Below are positions 7,954 to 14,195 of a DNA stretch of 14,195 nucleotides, piece by piece. This stretch comes from Thermoplasmata archaeon (GTDB lineage Archaea; Thermoplasmatota; Thermoplasmata; Lutacidiplasmatales; UBA184), in the NCBI GenBank assembly GCA_030039865.1, contig JASHUS010000129.1, forward strand, positions 1-14,195, given 5' to 3'. Each line of letters opens with the position of its first letter. The first letter of the stretch is position 1. The notes below the pieces were generated by a model, which was given only the letters and a program-made list of their open reading frames with translations, ran no database searches and had not been told where the DNA came from. A program made the position numbers and the translations under genes.

Positions 7954-10266
7954 TCAGTTGTTCGTGGCGCGGTCGAGGGCCTCGGACTTCCGCGCGGCAC
8001 CGGTGAGCCATCGCAGCAGCTCGATCATGTCCCGTGGCTCGTCCGACCTCGAGGTCGCGCCCGAGAGATGGAGCGCGCCCTGGGAGTCCAGCGCGTAATA
8101 GCGCAGCAGCTCCACGTCGAACCGGTGCTCGAGCGTGACCGGTAGCTCGGCTAGGTGGCGGCCGAGCAGATCGCGCACGCCGACTTGCGGAGGGAGTCCC
8201 GGTAGCGCCACGACCGCGACGGGCATCCGGACCGCCTCCCCCACCGGTAGACGGGTGAATTCGGCGAGGTACGTGAGGAACTGCCAGACCCACGTGTCGA
8301 ACTCCATCGCGTGGTCGATCGCCTCCTTCGGATCGACCAGGATCAGCAGAGCGGCCGTGGTCCGCTGACGGGCGTACGCCTCGCGGACGGCGGGGTCCGC
8401 GACCCCGGAGGCGAGGATCGCAAGGGCGCTCGGCGACAGCGCCGGTGGGCAGAACAGCGTGTACGGGTCGTTCCGATACCTCGGCCGGAACTGGAGCGTC
8501 GCCGTGAGCGGCATCGGGGGGGCGACGCCCGGGCCGGCGAACCGGGGCCCGGTCGCATCGAAGGACGGTCCCTTCCCGATGCGCGCGAAGTCCCACCCTC
8601 GATCGCGCCGCCAGGGGCGCTTTTCGGGGGGATGGAAGAGCGGGGCCACGGCCGCGCGAACGTCCGCGCCCCCCGAGGCAAGGATCGTGATCGTCGGGTT
8701 TTGGGCCCCGAGGAGGTAGTAGTTCTGCACCGCCGGGTCGTCGTGCAGGCCCGTGGCCTCGGGTCGCCGATGCCCCCGCAGGTACGCGTGACGTCGGACC
8801 CGCTCGACGTACTCGGCATGGAGGTTGGCCGGATACCACCGGGGGTCCACGCCCGCGATGGCCAAGATTCCGATCGCGGCGAGCCCCGGGATCCCGACCA
8901 CAGCGAACGGCGTGAGGTCTGTCGAGCCGAAGTAGGTGACGAGGTTTGGTACGTTCGCGAACACGCCCCCCAGGTACGCGCCGGCGACACACGCCGCGAG
9001 CGCGCTCCCGCCGAATGCCAGTGCGATCCGCCGGGGGAGTTGCGCGCCCCCGAGGAGGAACGCCGCCGCGGCAACAGCGAGCAGTACGAGCGTGAAGACC
9101 GAGAGACCGTTCCACGAGTATGGGGCATAAACCCACGGGTGGGCCGGAGCCACCGCGATCTCGCCGAGATAGAGGAACAGGACGAGCATACCCCCGAGCG
9201 TGAGGAGCACTCGGGGGGATGCCCGCCGGAGGTTGTCGACCGCGAGTCCGATTCCGAGGAGCATCATGAGACCGGCGAGTTGGGGCGTCAGCGTCGACGC
9301 CACCGCCCCGTGCGGGATGACTACGCCCGGAAGCCAAGCGGAGACGAGTACGAAGAAGAGCGCCGCGGCCTCCTCCGGATCCTTCCAGCGACGCGCCGTG
9401 CCGAGCGCAACGACCCCGACGAGAATCCCGAGCAGGATCAGGCCGCCCGCGGTGGTGATCCCGGGGGTCAGGAGCGCGAAGTAGAGCAAAATTCCGAGAA
9501 AGAAGACGAACACGGCGGCGATGACGCCGCCCAGGGACCAGCGCCGATCCGGGACGGCCAGCGTCGGATCGGAGGGAGGGCGCGGCTCCGCCGAATAGGA
9601 CGGTGGGGGGCTCGGCGAAGCGACGGGCGGGGAGGAATCGGACTCGCTCGCGCCGGCCGTCGCTCCGACGCCCGGGGCGCGACCACTTGGGCCCGCGGCC
9701 CTCACGGCGATCGCGATGAGGATCGCGGGGACGACGAGGTAGACTACCGTGACGAAGAGGGCCCCGCCCGCGAGGATCGCGGGGTAGTGGATCGATGCGA
9801 CGATCGAGAGGAGCACGCCTAAGAACGCGATCGCCCCCATGGCGACCGCGAATCCACGCGCCGTGGGGACCAGAGAATAGTACCGCTCGACGAAACTCGT
9901 CGGGACGTGGACCAGCCGCCAGAGGCTCACGATCCCCGCGAGGAGCGGCGCGGCGAGGATCGCCGCTCCGAAGATCGTGACCGAGCCGGAAGCGTCGACA
10001 TACCCCAGCGACAAAAAACCGAAGCCGAGGAGGCAGTAGAGGCTCCCGCCCACCGCGAGCCACGCCTGGCCGTCGACCGTGTCCGCGGCCGTCGCGAGGA
10101 GGCCGACGAAGAGCAGGATGGCGAGCAATACCAACCAGCCGATCCAGTAGCCGCTTCGGGCGAGATCCAGCGAGGGTCCATTGCGGAGCTCGAACAGGAC
10201 CCCCCAGGTCACCAGCGCGGCGAGGTAACCGACGATGAGCGGAAGGCCGCCCTCGTCCGCGTCCAT
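7954..10266 (-). CDS. Polytopic membrane protein with a degenerate GTPase-like C-terminal domain
   Basis: The 770-residue product has about six TM segments in residues 8-188, a Pro/Ser linker (190-242), about eight more TM segments (244-473) and a soluble domain (474-770). The soluble part can be aligned by eye along its full length with the GTPase domain at 434-2395: TITILASGGADVRAAVAPLF (525-544) sits where the P-loop segment is; LTATLQF (587-593) matches the strand before switch II; ALAILASGVAD (614-624) replaces the DIAGE strand; TAALLILVD (637-645) matches the FLFLVDG strand; and MPVAVVALPGLPP (681-693) replaces RPIAVVLNKYDEMP. The hydrophobic core is kept, but the Gly-Lys-Thr, DxxG and NKxD residues are all lost, so it should not bind GTP in the usual way. 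It is most likely a membrane-bound pseudo-GTPase that dimerises with, or docks, the active GTPase (inference). It is convergent with the operon, stop to stop with a 17-base gap. Confidence 0.85.
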   Translation of the reverse strand: MDADEGGLPLIVGYLAALVTWGVLFELRNGPSLDLARSGYWIGWLVLLAILLFVGLLATAADTVDGQAWLAVGGSLYCLLGFGFLSLGYVDASGSVTIFGAAILAAPLLAGIVSLWRLVHVPTSFVERYYSLVPTARGFAVAMGAIAFLGVLLSIVASIHYPAILAGGALFVTVVYLVVPAILIAIAVRAAGPSGRAPGVGATAGASESDSSPPVASPSPPPSYSAEPRPPSDPTLAVPDRRWSLGGVIAAVFVFFLGILLYFALLTPGITTAGGLILLGILVGVVALGTARRWKDPEEAAALFFVLVSAWLPGVVIPHGAVASTLTPQLAGLMMLLGIGLAVDNLRRASPRVLLTLGGMLVLFLYLGEIAVAPAHPWVYAPYSWNGLSVFTLVLLAVAAAAFLLGGAQLPRRIALAFGGSALAACVAGAYLGGVFANVPNLVTYFGSTDLTPFAVVGIPGLAAIGILAIAGVDPRWYPANLHAEYVERVRRHAYLRGHRRPEATGLHDDPAVQNYYLLGAQNPTITILASGGADVRAAVAPLFHPPEKRPWRRDRGWDFARIGKGPSFDATGPRFAGPGVAPPMPLTATLQFRPRYRNDPYTLFCPPALSPSALAILASGVADPAVREAYARQRTTAALLILVDPKEAIDHAMEFDTWVWQFLTYLAEFTRLPVGEAVRMPVAVVALPGLPPQVGVRDLLGRHLAELPVTLEHRFDVELLRYYALDSQGALHLSGATSRSDEPRDMIELLRWLTGAARKSEALDRATNN

Positions 10267-10405
10267 CAGCCCGGCTCCCGCGCTCGGCCCGGCGGGTTCG
10301 GACGCGACTCGCCACCGCGAGGGGGGAACGCCGTCAACGGGCGTGGGGTAATTCCCCCGTCCTTGAAAGCTGATGGTTCCGCGACCCCGCTCCCGTCCCC
10401 ATCGG

Positions 10406-10416
10406 CATTTTGATTT
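10406..10416 (+). promoter_or_regulatory. Possible TATA-like element before the YbjN-like gene
   Basis: The AT-rich stretch cattttgattt is the most AT-rich spot in the 214-base divergent gap between 10266 and 10481. An archaeal start about 26 bases downstream would fall near 10437, giving a leader of about 45 bases before the ATG at 10481. The rest of this gap shows no gene. A second small AT-rich spot (ggggtaattcccc, 10345-10357) could serve the minus-strand membrane gene. Confidence 0.3.
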
Positions 10417-10420
10417 GCTC

Positions 10421-10434
10421 GGCGGATTTCCGCC
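10421..10434. promoter_or_regulatory. Palindrome between TATA-like element and expected transcript start
   Basis: The two 6-base arms GGCGGA and TCCGCC are exact inverted copies separated by TT. The site begins five bases after the TATA-like stretch and ends just before the expected transcription start. Archaeal repressors commonly bind at this position. Because the window is GC-rich, a short GC palindrome can also occur by chance. Confidence 0.25.
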
Positions 10435-10480
10435 CCACGTCGCAGGACGGTACGGGAGTCCTGGCGCGGCCGGGGAAACG

Positions 10481-11089
10481 ATGGGAGCGCTTTTCGATCA
10501 GGTCGTCGCGATGGTGCAGCAGGAAGGGTGGCGGTTCGACCGGTCGGACCCCGAGAAGGAGACGGTCATTGTCCACTTCCGGGGCGACAACGGAACCTGG
10601 ACCACCAACCTCAAGGTGCTCCCGATGGGATCCGATGAGAATCCGTTCGATCTCCTGTTGATCCAGGCATTCCTCGACCGGGCGATTCCCGCGGCTCGTC
10701 GGCCCGCCGTCGAGGAGCTCATCGTTCGAGTCAATTACCGTACGCTCTACGGACACTGGGACCTCGAAGTCGACACGGGCTCGATGAGCTTCTGCACGTC
10801 GAACCTGTTCCATCGCGACTCCGACGCGGGGAGGGTCCTCGGCGGCGCCATGCTGTACAACCAATCGTCGATCGACGGGATGATCCCCCCGCTGATGCAG
10901 GTCATCTACGCCAACACGTCGGCGCAGGACGCGCTCGCCAAGCTGGACCAAGCGGACGACACCACGCCCAGCCCGCCGGATCCGAGCGCGGCGCCCGGCG
11001 CTCCCCCGTGCCCGAAGTGTGGCCAAGCGCTGACCTACATCGCGCAGTACCAGCGGAACTACTGCTACACCTGCGCGCAGTACGCGTGA
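10481..11089 (+). CDS. YbjN-domain protein with C-terminal zinc ribbon
   Basis: The 202-residue protein opens with a YbjN-like domain (about 1-150), which has the type III secretion chaperone-like alpha/beta fold. Supporting features are an N-terminal helix, then EGWRFDRSDPEKETVIVHFRG, LLIQAFLD, a VRVNYRTLYGHWDLEVDTGS stretch (the family's 'N..L..G.f.ld...' pattern) and a final helix with IPPLMQVIYAN. A Pro-rich spacer (about 160-174) leads to the zinc ribbon with Cys177, Cys180, Cys195 and Cys198 (CPKCG...YxRxYCYTC). YbjN domains are thought to bind other proteins and have no known catalysis; the ribbon adds a second binding surface. An in-frame ATG exists at 10373, but its extra 36 residues are Arg/Pro-rich and unlike the family, so 10481 is chosen. 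The gene lies 30 bases before the six-cysteine mini-protein and shares its direction. It has no sequence tie to the GTPase run except the shared ribbon style. Confidence 0.82.
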   Translation: MGALFDQVVAMVQQEGWRFDRSDPEKETVIVHFRGDNGTWTTNLKVLPMGSDENPFDLLLIQAFLDRAIPAARRPAVEELIVRVNYRTLYGHWDLEVDTGSMSFCTSNLFHRDSDAGRVLGGAMLYNQSSIDGMIPPLMQVIYANTSAQDALAKLDQADDTTPSPPDPSAAPGAPPCPKCGQALTYIAQYQRNYCYTCAQYA

Positions 11090-11119
11090 GCTCCGCGCGA
11101 CGTCGAGTCGACCCCAACC

Positions 11120-11410
11120 GTGACCGATCCACTCAGGCGGGAGGCGACGGAAGCCGGCGACCACGCGGTCCCGCCGTCCTGCCCCGCCTGCGGGATCTCC
11201 TCGAAGGTCGTACCGATCGTGTACGGGTATCCCTCCGACGCGATGTTCGAGGCGGCGCGACGGGGCGAGATCCTCTGCGGCGGCTGCGTCGTCGACCGGA
11301 ACTCCCCGGGATGGTACTGTCAGGGATGTCGAGGGGAGTTCCGGGCCCAATCGGCCGATGCGGGAGCCGCGATCGGCGGCTCCGCATTCCTCCGCCGGCG
11401 TAGGGTCTAG
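11120..11410 (+). CDS. Small six-cysteine zinc-binding protein
   Basis: The 96-residue product starts at a GTG, 30 bases after the YbjN-like gene. Three cysteine pairs are visible: Cys21/Cys24 (CPACG), Cys53/Cys56 (CGGC) and Cys67/Cys70 (CQGC). Between the first two lies PIVYGYPSDAMFEAARRGEI, and a Trp65-Tyr66 pair precedes the last. I recall this layout ('CPxCG...PIVYGxP...A..GE...GGC...P.W.C..C') from small uncharacterised prokaryotic proteins, in which Cys53 is often not a cysteine; four ligands (21, 24, 67, 70) probably bind one zinc ion, leaving the GGC turn as a second conserved spot. No catalytic residues or TM segments are seen. The last 20 residues are a basic tail. Cotranscription with the upstream gene is likely from the spacing. 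Its function is unknown. Confidence 0.75.
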   Translation: MTDPLRREATEAGDHAVPPSCPACGISSKVVPIVYGYPSDAMFEAARRGEILCGGCVVDRNSPGWYCQGCRGEFRAQSADAGAAIGGSAFLRRRRV

Positions 11411-11448
11411 CCGATTGGACAGGCGGGTTGCTCGGTGCGCCCCCGAAC

Positions 11449-12156
11449 TCAGGCGCCGGTCATTTCGGAGTCGAGCCCGTAGTTCCGGGCGTATAGATGC
11501 AGCTGGCCGAGCAGCTGCTGCGCGGCGACGTACTGGGGGCTGTCATGAGTCACGGAGGCCGCCGCGACCGGCTGAGGGCGTACCACCCATTCCTCGGTAG
11601 TACGCGTGTCGCTCCTCACGGTGTTCCCGTGGCGGTCGACGTAGTCCGTCGTCACCGTGACCAGGGCTCGGTGCCAGTCCGGATTGAAGAGGACGTGATC
11701 CACGGTGCGGGTCCGCGGATACCCGAGCAACTCGCCGACACGGACCAGCTCCGCGTTGTAGACAATCCTCGCTCGACCACGCACCTGTTCCTCGATCGCC
11801 TCGGCGAGCTGTGGGTTCCGTCCGCTCTCCCGGAGCTTCTGCGCCCGTCCAAGCTGCCCATCGAGCTCGGGATCCCGCGCGCCGAAGTGCACGGCACGCT
11901 CGACGGTCGTGCTCGGCTGGACGAGCCTCCAGGTGCCCCACGCGCAGAGCCCGACCAGCGCCGTGAGGACCGCGAGGAAGCCGAGCGCGGCAACGTTCGC
12001 CCACGCGTCCCGGGTGATGAGGAACGCGATGACGACCGCATCCGAGAGTCCCAGCACGAAGACGCCGATGGCGGCGAACCACGCGAGCGTCTTTCGCGCC
12101 AGGCTGCCCCGCAGGTCGTGTCGGAATCGACGGGCGCGACGGCTGCGGTTCGGCAC
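11449..12156 (-). CDS. Two-TM protein with soluble C-terminal domain, unknown function
   Basis: The 235-residue protein has a strongly basic N-terminus (residues 3-22, ten Arg and one Lys), which should stay inside the cell, followed by two hydrophobic helices at about 25-47 and 55-76. A charged helical stretch (about 85-125) leads to a domain with predicted beta strands (RARIVYNAELVRV, TRTVDHVLFNPDW, RALVTVTTDYVDRHGN, TEEWVVRP) in about 127-195, and a short helical tail. The alternating strands and the TTDYVDRHGN hairpin recall NTF2-like or Tim44-like folds, but I cannot assign a family. The topology places the soluble domain in the cytoplasm. The reading frame is supported by the TM helices; the overlapping plus-strand frame is charged and featureless. 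It is convergent with the six-cysteine gene (38-base gap) and divergent from the helical protein at 12308. Confidence 0.7.
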   Translation of the reverse strand: MPNRSRRARRFRHDLRGSLARKTLAWFAAIGVFVLGLSDAVVIAFLITRDAWANVAALGFLAVLTALVGLCAWGTWRLVQPSTTVERAVHFGARDPELDGQLGRAQKLRESGRNPQLAEAIEEQVRGRARIVYNAELVRVGELLGYPRTRTVDHVLFNPDWHRALVTVTTDYVDRHGNTVRSDTRTTEEWVVRPQPVAAASVTHDSPQYVAAQQLLGQLHLYARNYGLDSEMTGA

Positions 12157-12247
12157 GAGCTTCCACCGCCTCTTACCCCCGGACCGGACTCAGTGCTTTA
12201 GAACCGTGGCATCCGATGCCGGCCCGCGGCGCGGACACGAGTTTACG

Positions 12248-12274
12248 GATGGCTACGCATCCGCCGTAGCCGTC
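12248..12274. promoter_or_regulatory. Inverted repeat in the divergent promoter gap
   Basis: GGCTACG (12251-12257) and CGTAGCC (12265-12271) are exact inverted copies around a 7-base centre. Adding three outer positions on each side gives 9 of 10 matched pairs, with the tenth a G-T wobble. It lies in the 151-base gap between divergent genes and directly before a TATA-like element, a position fit for an operator controlling one or both genes. If a transcript covers it, it would form a stable hairpin. Confidence 0.35.
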
Positions 12275-12283
12275 GTGTATGTA
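12275..12283 (+). promoter_or_regulatory. Possible TATA-like element before the polyproline-tailed protein
   Basis: The stretch gtgtatgta is centred about 29 bases before the ATG at 12308. In archaea that spacing would give a leaderless transcript, which fits the absence of a Shine-Dalgarno sequence before this start. The call rests on position and local AT content alone. Confidence 0.28.
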
Positions 12284-12307
12284 GCGGGAAGCCGATGCCG
12301 CCCCCCG

Positions 12308-13399
12308 ATGGCCAAGCAGCAGGTTCCCGAGATCTTCTCGATGGGCGGGCGCGGCAGCGCCGAGAGCTACGCGCTGGACTACACGATGAAGGCCTTCAAC
12401 AAGGTGATGGAGAAGTCCATCAACTGGGAAACGGAGTACGAGAAATCCCGGGAAAAATCGGACCGAAAGGGCAAGCCCACCGTCGGCTTCTTTGGCAGCG
12501 TCAAGTGCTACAACGCGTACGCGTTCTACAAGGTCGCGGCGCAGATCGCGGCGTCCGGCACCGTCCCCGAGATCCCGCCGGCCCGCGCCCTCCAGGCGGC
12601 GAATGGAATGTTCCGTATGGGAGTGGCCAGTGTCGAGCATCGGGTCTTCGGGCGGGATCTCGGGAACGACGGCGCGAGTCCGACCGCGGAGGGATCCCTC
12701 GCGGCGGCGCATGATCAGAATCGGATCCTGACCGAGGATCTGCTCAAGGATGTCCAGGTCTTCCGGCTGAGCACCGACCAACTGCGCGTCGCGTCGACCT
12801 GGTATCGGTACTTCCACGGACCGGTGCCCCGCGACGTCGGCGAGGCGCGACTCCTCGGAATGGACCTGATCGAAGTTGTCACGGGCAAGTCGAAGGACCA
12901 GCGAGTGGCGGAGGCCGGTCTGGACTACATCCGGGCGCGCGAGGCGTGGGATCGGCCGTTCATGGATGCTGTCACGGGTCGAAGCGCCAACCCCGCCTAT
13001 GTGGCCGAGCACAGTTTCGATCCGGCCTCGTTCGCGAGCTATCTCGCGAGCCAGCCGGGGCTCAACCCCCGCGCCGAGGCATCCCGGATCTATGACCAGA
13101 GGATTGCCGAGGCCCACCGCTACCACTCCGCCCTCTGCGCCAGCCTCGCGATGGGGCTCTCGAGCGCCTACCAATTGGACCGCGTGACGTGGGATCAGGC
13201 GCTCGCGGTCGCGCAGCAGTATCTTGCCGAGACCGTGACGCGGCTCCAGAAGGAGAGCCTGGACCTCTGGCCGGAGGACACGGTCCGTCGCTCCGACATC
13301 GAGATCGAGATCCAGCACCTCAACGGATTGGTCTCGGCCACGGCACCGCCACCGCCTCCCCCCCCGCCGCCGCCTCCGCCGCCCCCGCCACCCCCGTGA
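12308..13399 (+). CDS. Unrecognised helical cytosolic protein with a C-terminal run of 17 prolines
   Basis: The 363-residue protein shows no signal peptide, TM helix or known enzyme motif. It is mostly helical: SAESYALDYTMKAFNKVMEK near residue 20, a highly charged stretch (about 40-55), VKCYNAYAFYKVAAQIAA (about 64-82), a long middle with YHSALCASLAMGLSSAYQ, and a final amphipathic helix (IEIEIQHLNGLVS). The last 17 codons are all proline, ending directly at the TGA. GKPTVGFFGS near residue 55 looks slightly like a nucleotide-binding loop but lacks the Gly-Lys-Ser/Thr. Reading on after the stop gives no zinc ribbon in any frame, so a simple frameshift does not explain the bare proline tail. 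The frame is open far upstream of 12308, but that part lies antisense to the two-TM gene; the ATG at 12308 sits about 29 bases after a TATA-like element. Its function is unknown. Confidence 0.75.
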   Translation: MAKQQVPEIFSMGGRGSAESYALDYTMKAFNKVMEKSINWETEYEKSREKSDRKGKPTVGFFGSVKCYNAYAFYKVAAQIAASGTVPEIPPARALQAANGMFRMGVASVEHRVFGRDLGNDGASPTAEGSLAAAHDQNRILTEDLLKDVQVFRLSTDQLRVASTWYRYFHGPVPRDVGEARLLGMDLIEVVTGKSKDQRVAEAGLDYIRAREAWDRPFMDAVTGRSANPAYVAEHSFDPASFASYLASQPGLNPRAEASRIYDQRIAEAHRYHSALCASLAMGLSSAYQLDRVTWDQALAVAQQYLAETVTRLQKESLDLWPEDTVRRSDIEIEIQHLNGLVSATAPPPPPPPPPPPPPPPPP

Positions 13400-13450
13400 G
13401 CGGAGCGGACCACTCGGCGTTCCGGAATGGGTAGCGTCGCGGGCTCCGCG

Positions 13451-14194
13451 CTATGAGGAGCGAACCATGACCGATGCGATCCACGGGGAATTCGCTTCGA
13501 GAAGCGCCAGGGCGACAGAGTAGCCGTGGATCGAGTCGCCGCTCAGGATGGCCCGACTGTTCGAGGCATCCGCGCCGACCGCGACCGCGTACAGTCCGCC
13601 CGAGATCGCGTCGTCGCGGAAAGTCTGGTTCGCGTCGATCAGCTCGAGGCCGTAGAAGGTGCTGCTCCGGATCGTGTTGTGAGAGACGGTGGCGGGCGCG
13701 CCCGGGCCCTCGATCAGAATTCCTGAGTCCACGCGTTCGATCGTGTTCCCCTCGACGAGCGTTCCGGGATCGATCCCGGCCAGGAAGATCCCGAGATCCT
13801 GGTCGTCGTAGAGCGGGTCGACTCCGCACGGCGGGCTGATCGGGAACGGCGCGCTGTAGCAGGTGAAGTTCCGCACGACGTTGTCGGTCACGACCGCGGA
13901 AGTGTAGACCACTGCGATGCCGCCGTCGGAGCCCGCGGTGCCGGTTACGAGGTTGTTCGAGATAGTGGAGACCCCGTACGCCACGATGCCGTAAGCGGCG
14001 GTGTACGGCCCGGGTCCGACTCGGACGGTGTTCCCGACGATCGTCGCGGTGCTGCCGCTCGGCCCCCGGACACCGCCGACCGATATCGAGAAGATGTCGA
14101 AGCCAGAAGTCACGACGTTCGTGATCGTCCCGTGACCTTCGACCTCGAGATTGTTGCCGTCCCCGACCGGCTCGTCGAGACCGACCGAGACGGC
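13451..14194 (-). CDS. Right-handed beta-helix surface protein, NosD-like (5' truncated)
   Basis: The minus-strand frame is open from the window edge to the TAG at 13451-13453 (247 residues seen); the start and any signal peptide lie beyond the window. The sequence is built from short repeats typical of parallel beta-helices (pectate-lyase/NosD class): TATIVGNTVRV, STISNNLVTG, SAVVTDNVVRNF, GTLVEGNTIERVDSGILIEG, ATVSHNTIRSSTFYGLELID, AILSGDSIHGYSVALALLEA. Each coil has about 22-25 residues with an Asn in the 'GNT/SNN/HNT' turn. A loop with two cysteines (TCYSAPFPISPPCG) could hold a disulfide, which points to an extracellular location. Catalytic residues cannot be judged. Such proteins bind or cleave polysaccharides, or act as surface adhesins or copper-site loaders; the fragment does not decide between them. 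It converges with the polyproline-tailed gene (51-base gap), and nothing links it to the GTPase run. Confidence 0.85.
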   Translation of the reverse strand, partial: AVSVGLDEPVGDGNNLEVEGHGTITNVVTSGFDIFSISVGGVRGPSGSTATIVGNTVRVGPGPYTAAYGIVAYGVSTISNNLVTGTAGSDGGIAVVYTSAVVTDNVVRNFTCYSAPFPISPPCGVDPLYDDQDLGIFLAGIDPGTLVEGNTIERVDSGILIEGPGAPATVSHNTIRSSTFYGLELIDANQTFRDDAISGGLYAVAVGADASNSRAILSGDSIHGYSVALALLEANSPWIASVMVRSS

Positions 14195-14195
14195 G

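Noticed and set aside
8311..9822. 503-residue plus-strand frame antisense to the membrane gene.
   Set aside because: Highly charged Arg/Glu/Gly-rich product, no hydrophobic core, no family resemblance.
7817..10315. 832-residue minus-strand frame overlapping the polytopic membrane gene.
   Set aside because: Arg/Gly/Pro-rich shadow; the neighbouring frame has about 14 TM helices and a GTPase-like domain.
11497..12201. Plus-strand frame of 234 residues opposite the two-TM gene.
   Set aside because: The minus strand gives a basic N-terminus, two clean TM helices and beta strands; the plus frame is charged and disordered.
11909..12307. In-frame 133-codon upstream extension of the polyproline-tailed protein.
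   Set aside because: It lies antisense to the two-TM gene and crosses the promoter gap; its composition is unlike the rest of the protein.
12470..12500. GKPTVGFFGS in the helical protein as a possible P-loop.
   Set aside because: No Gly-Lys-Ser/Thr, no Walker B or G4 motif follows.
13397..13450. Hidden zinc ribbon after the 17 prolines, reached by frameshift or readthrough.
   Set aside because: The codons after the stop in the frames read contain no cysteines and end within about 60 bases.

Overview
This 14.2 kb window is very GC-rich and gene-dense, with short gaps, some GTG starts, few Shine-Dalgarno sequences and many small proteins or tails carrying zinc ribbons behind proline-rich linkers. 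The ribbon form CPxCG...YxRxYCxTC, the AT-rich TATA-like islands about 30 bases before some starts, and a NosD-like beta-helix protein together suggest an archaeon, possibly of the Thermoplasmatota. This is an inference: there is no rRNA, tRNA or informational marker gene here to prove it.

Layout. 2-316: the 3' end of a gene whose product finishes with a proline-rich linker and a zinc ribbon. 434-7936 (+): a tight run of five genes. These are a seven-bladed beta-propeller fused to a TRAFAC-type GTPase of the double-GTPase kind; a large GAP1-like partner; a TPR-like/six-TM/zinc-ribbon membrane protein; a DUF2085-like small membrane protein; and a small two-TM protein with a zinc-binding tail. 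10266-7954 (-): a convergent gene for a roughly 14-TM protein whose cytosolic C-terminal domain looks like a degenerate copy of the same GTPase. 10481-11410 (+): a YbjN-fold protein with a zinc ribbon, then a six-cysteine mini-protein. 12156-11449 (-): a two-TM protein of unknown function. 12308-13399 (+): an unrecognised helical protein ending in 17 prolines. 14194-13451 (-): the C-terminal part of a secreted right-handed beta-helix protein, cut by the window edge.

How the parts may work together. GTPases of this type and GAP1 proteins are known from comparative genomics as partners in NTP-dependent signalling or biological-conflict systems. Here the catalytic GTPase sits on a propeller scaffold, its GAP1 partner follows eight bases later, and two membrane proteins (one with TPR-like repeats and a zinc ribbon, one with a GTPase-like domain that lost every GTP-binding motif) could tether the complex to the membrane. 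No nuclease, protease, toxin or other effector is visible, so defence or signalling remains a hypothesis. The membrane-anchored pseudo-GTPase is the most striking and least expected part. No CRISPR array, insertion sequence, RNA gene or origin was found. All gaps between genes are shorter than 300 bases.
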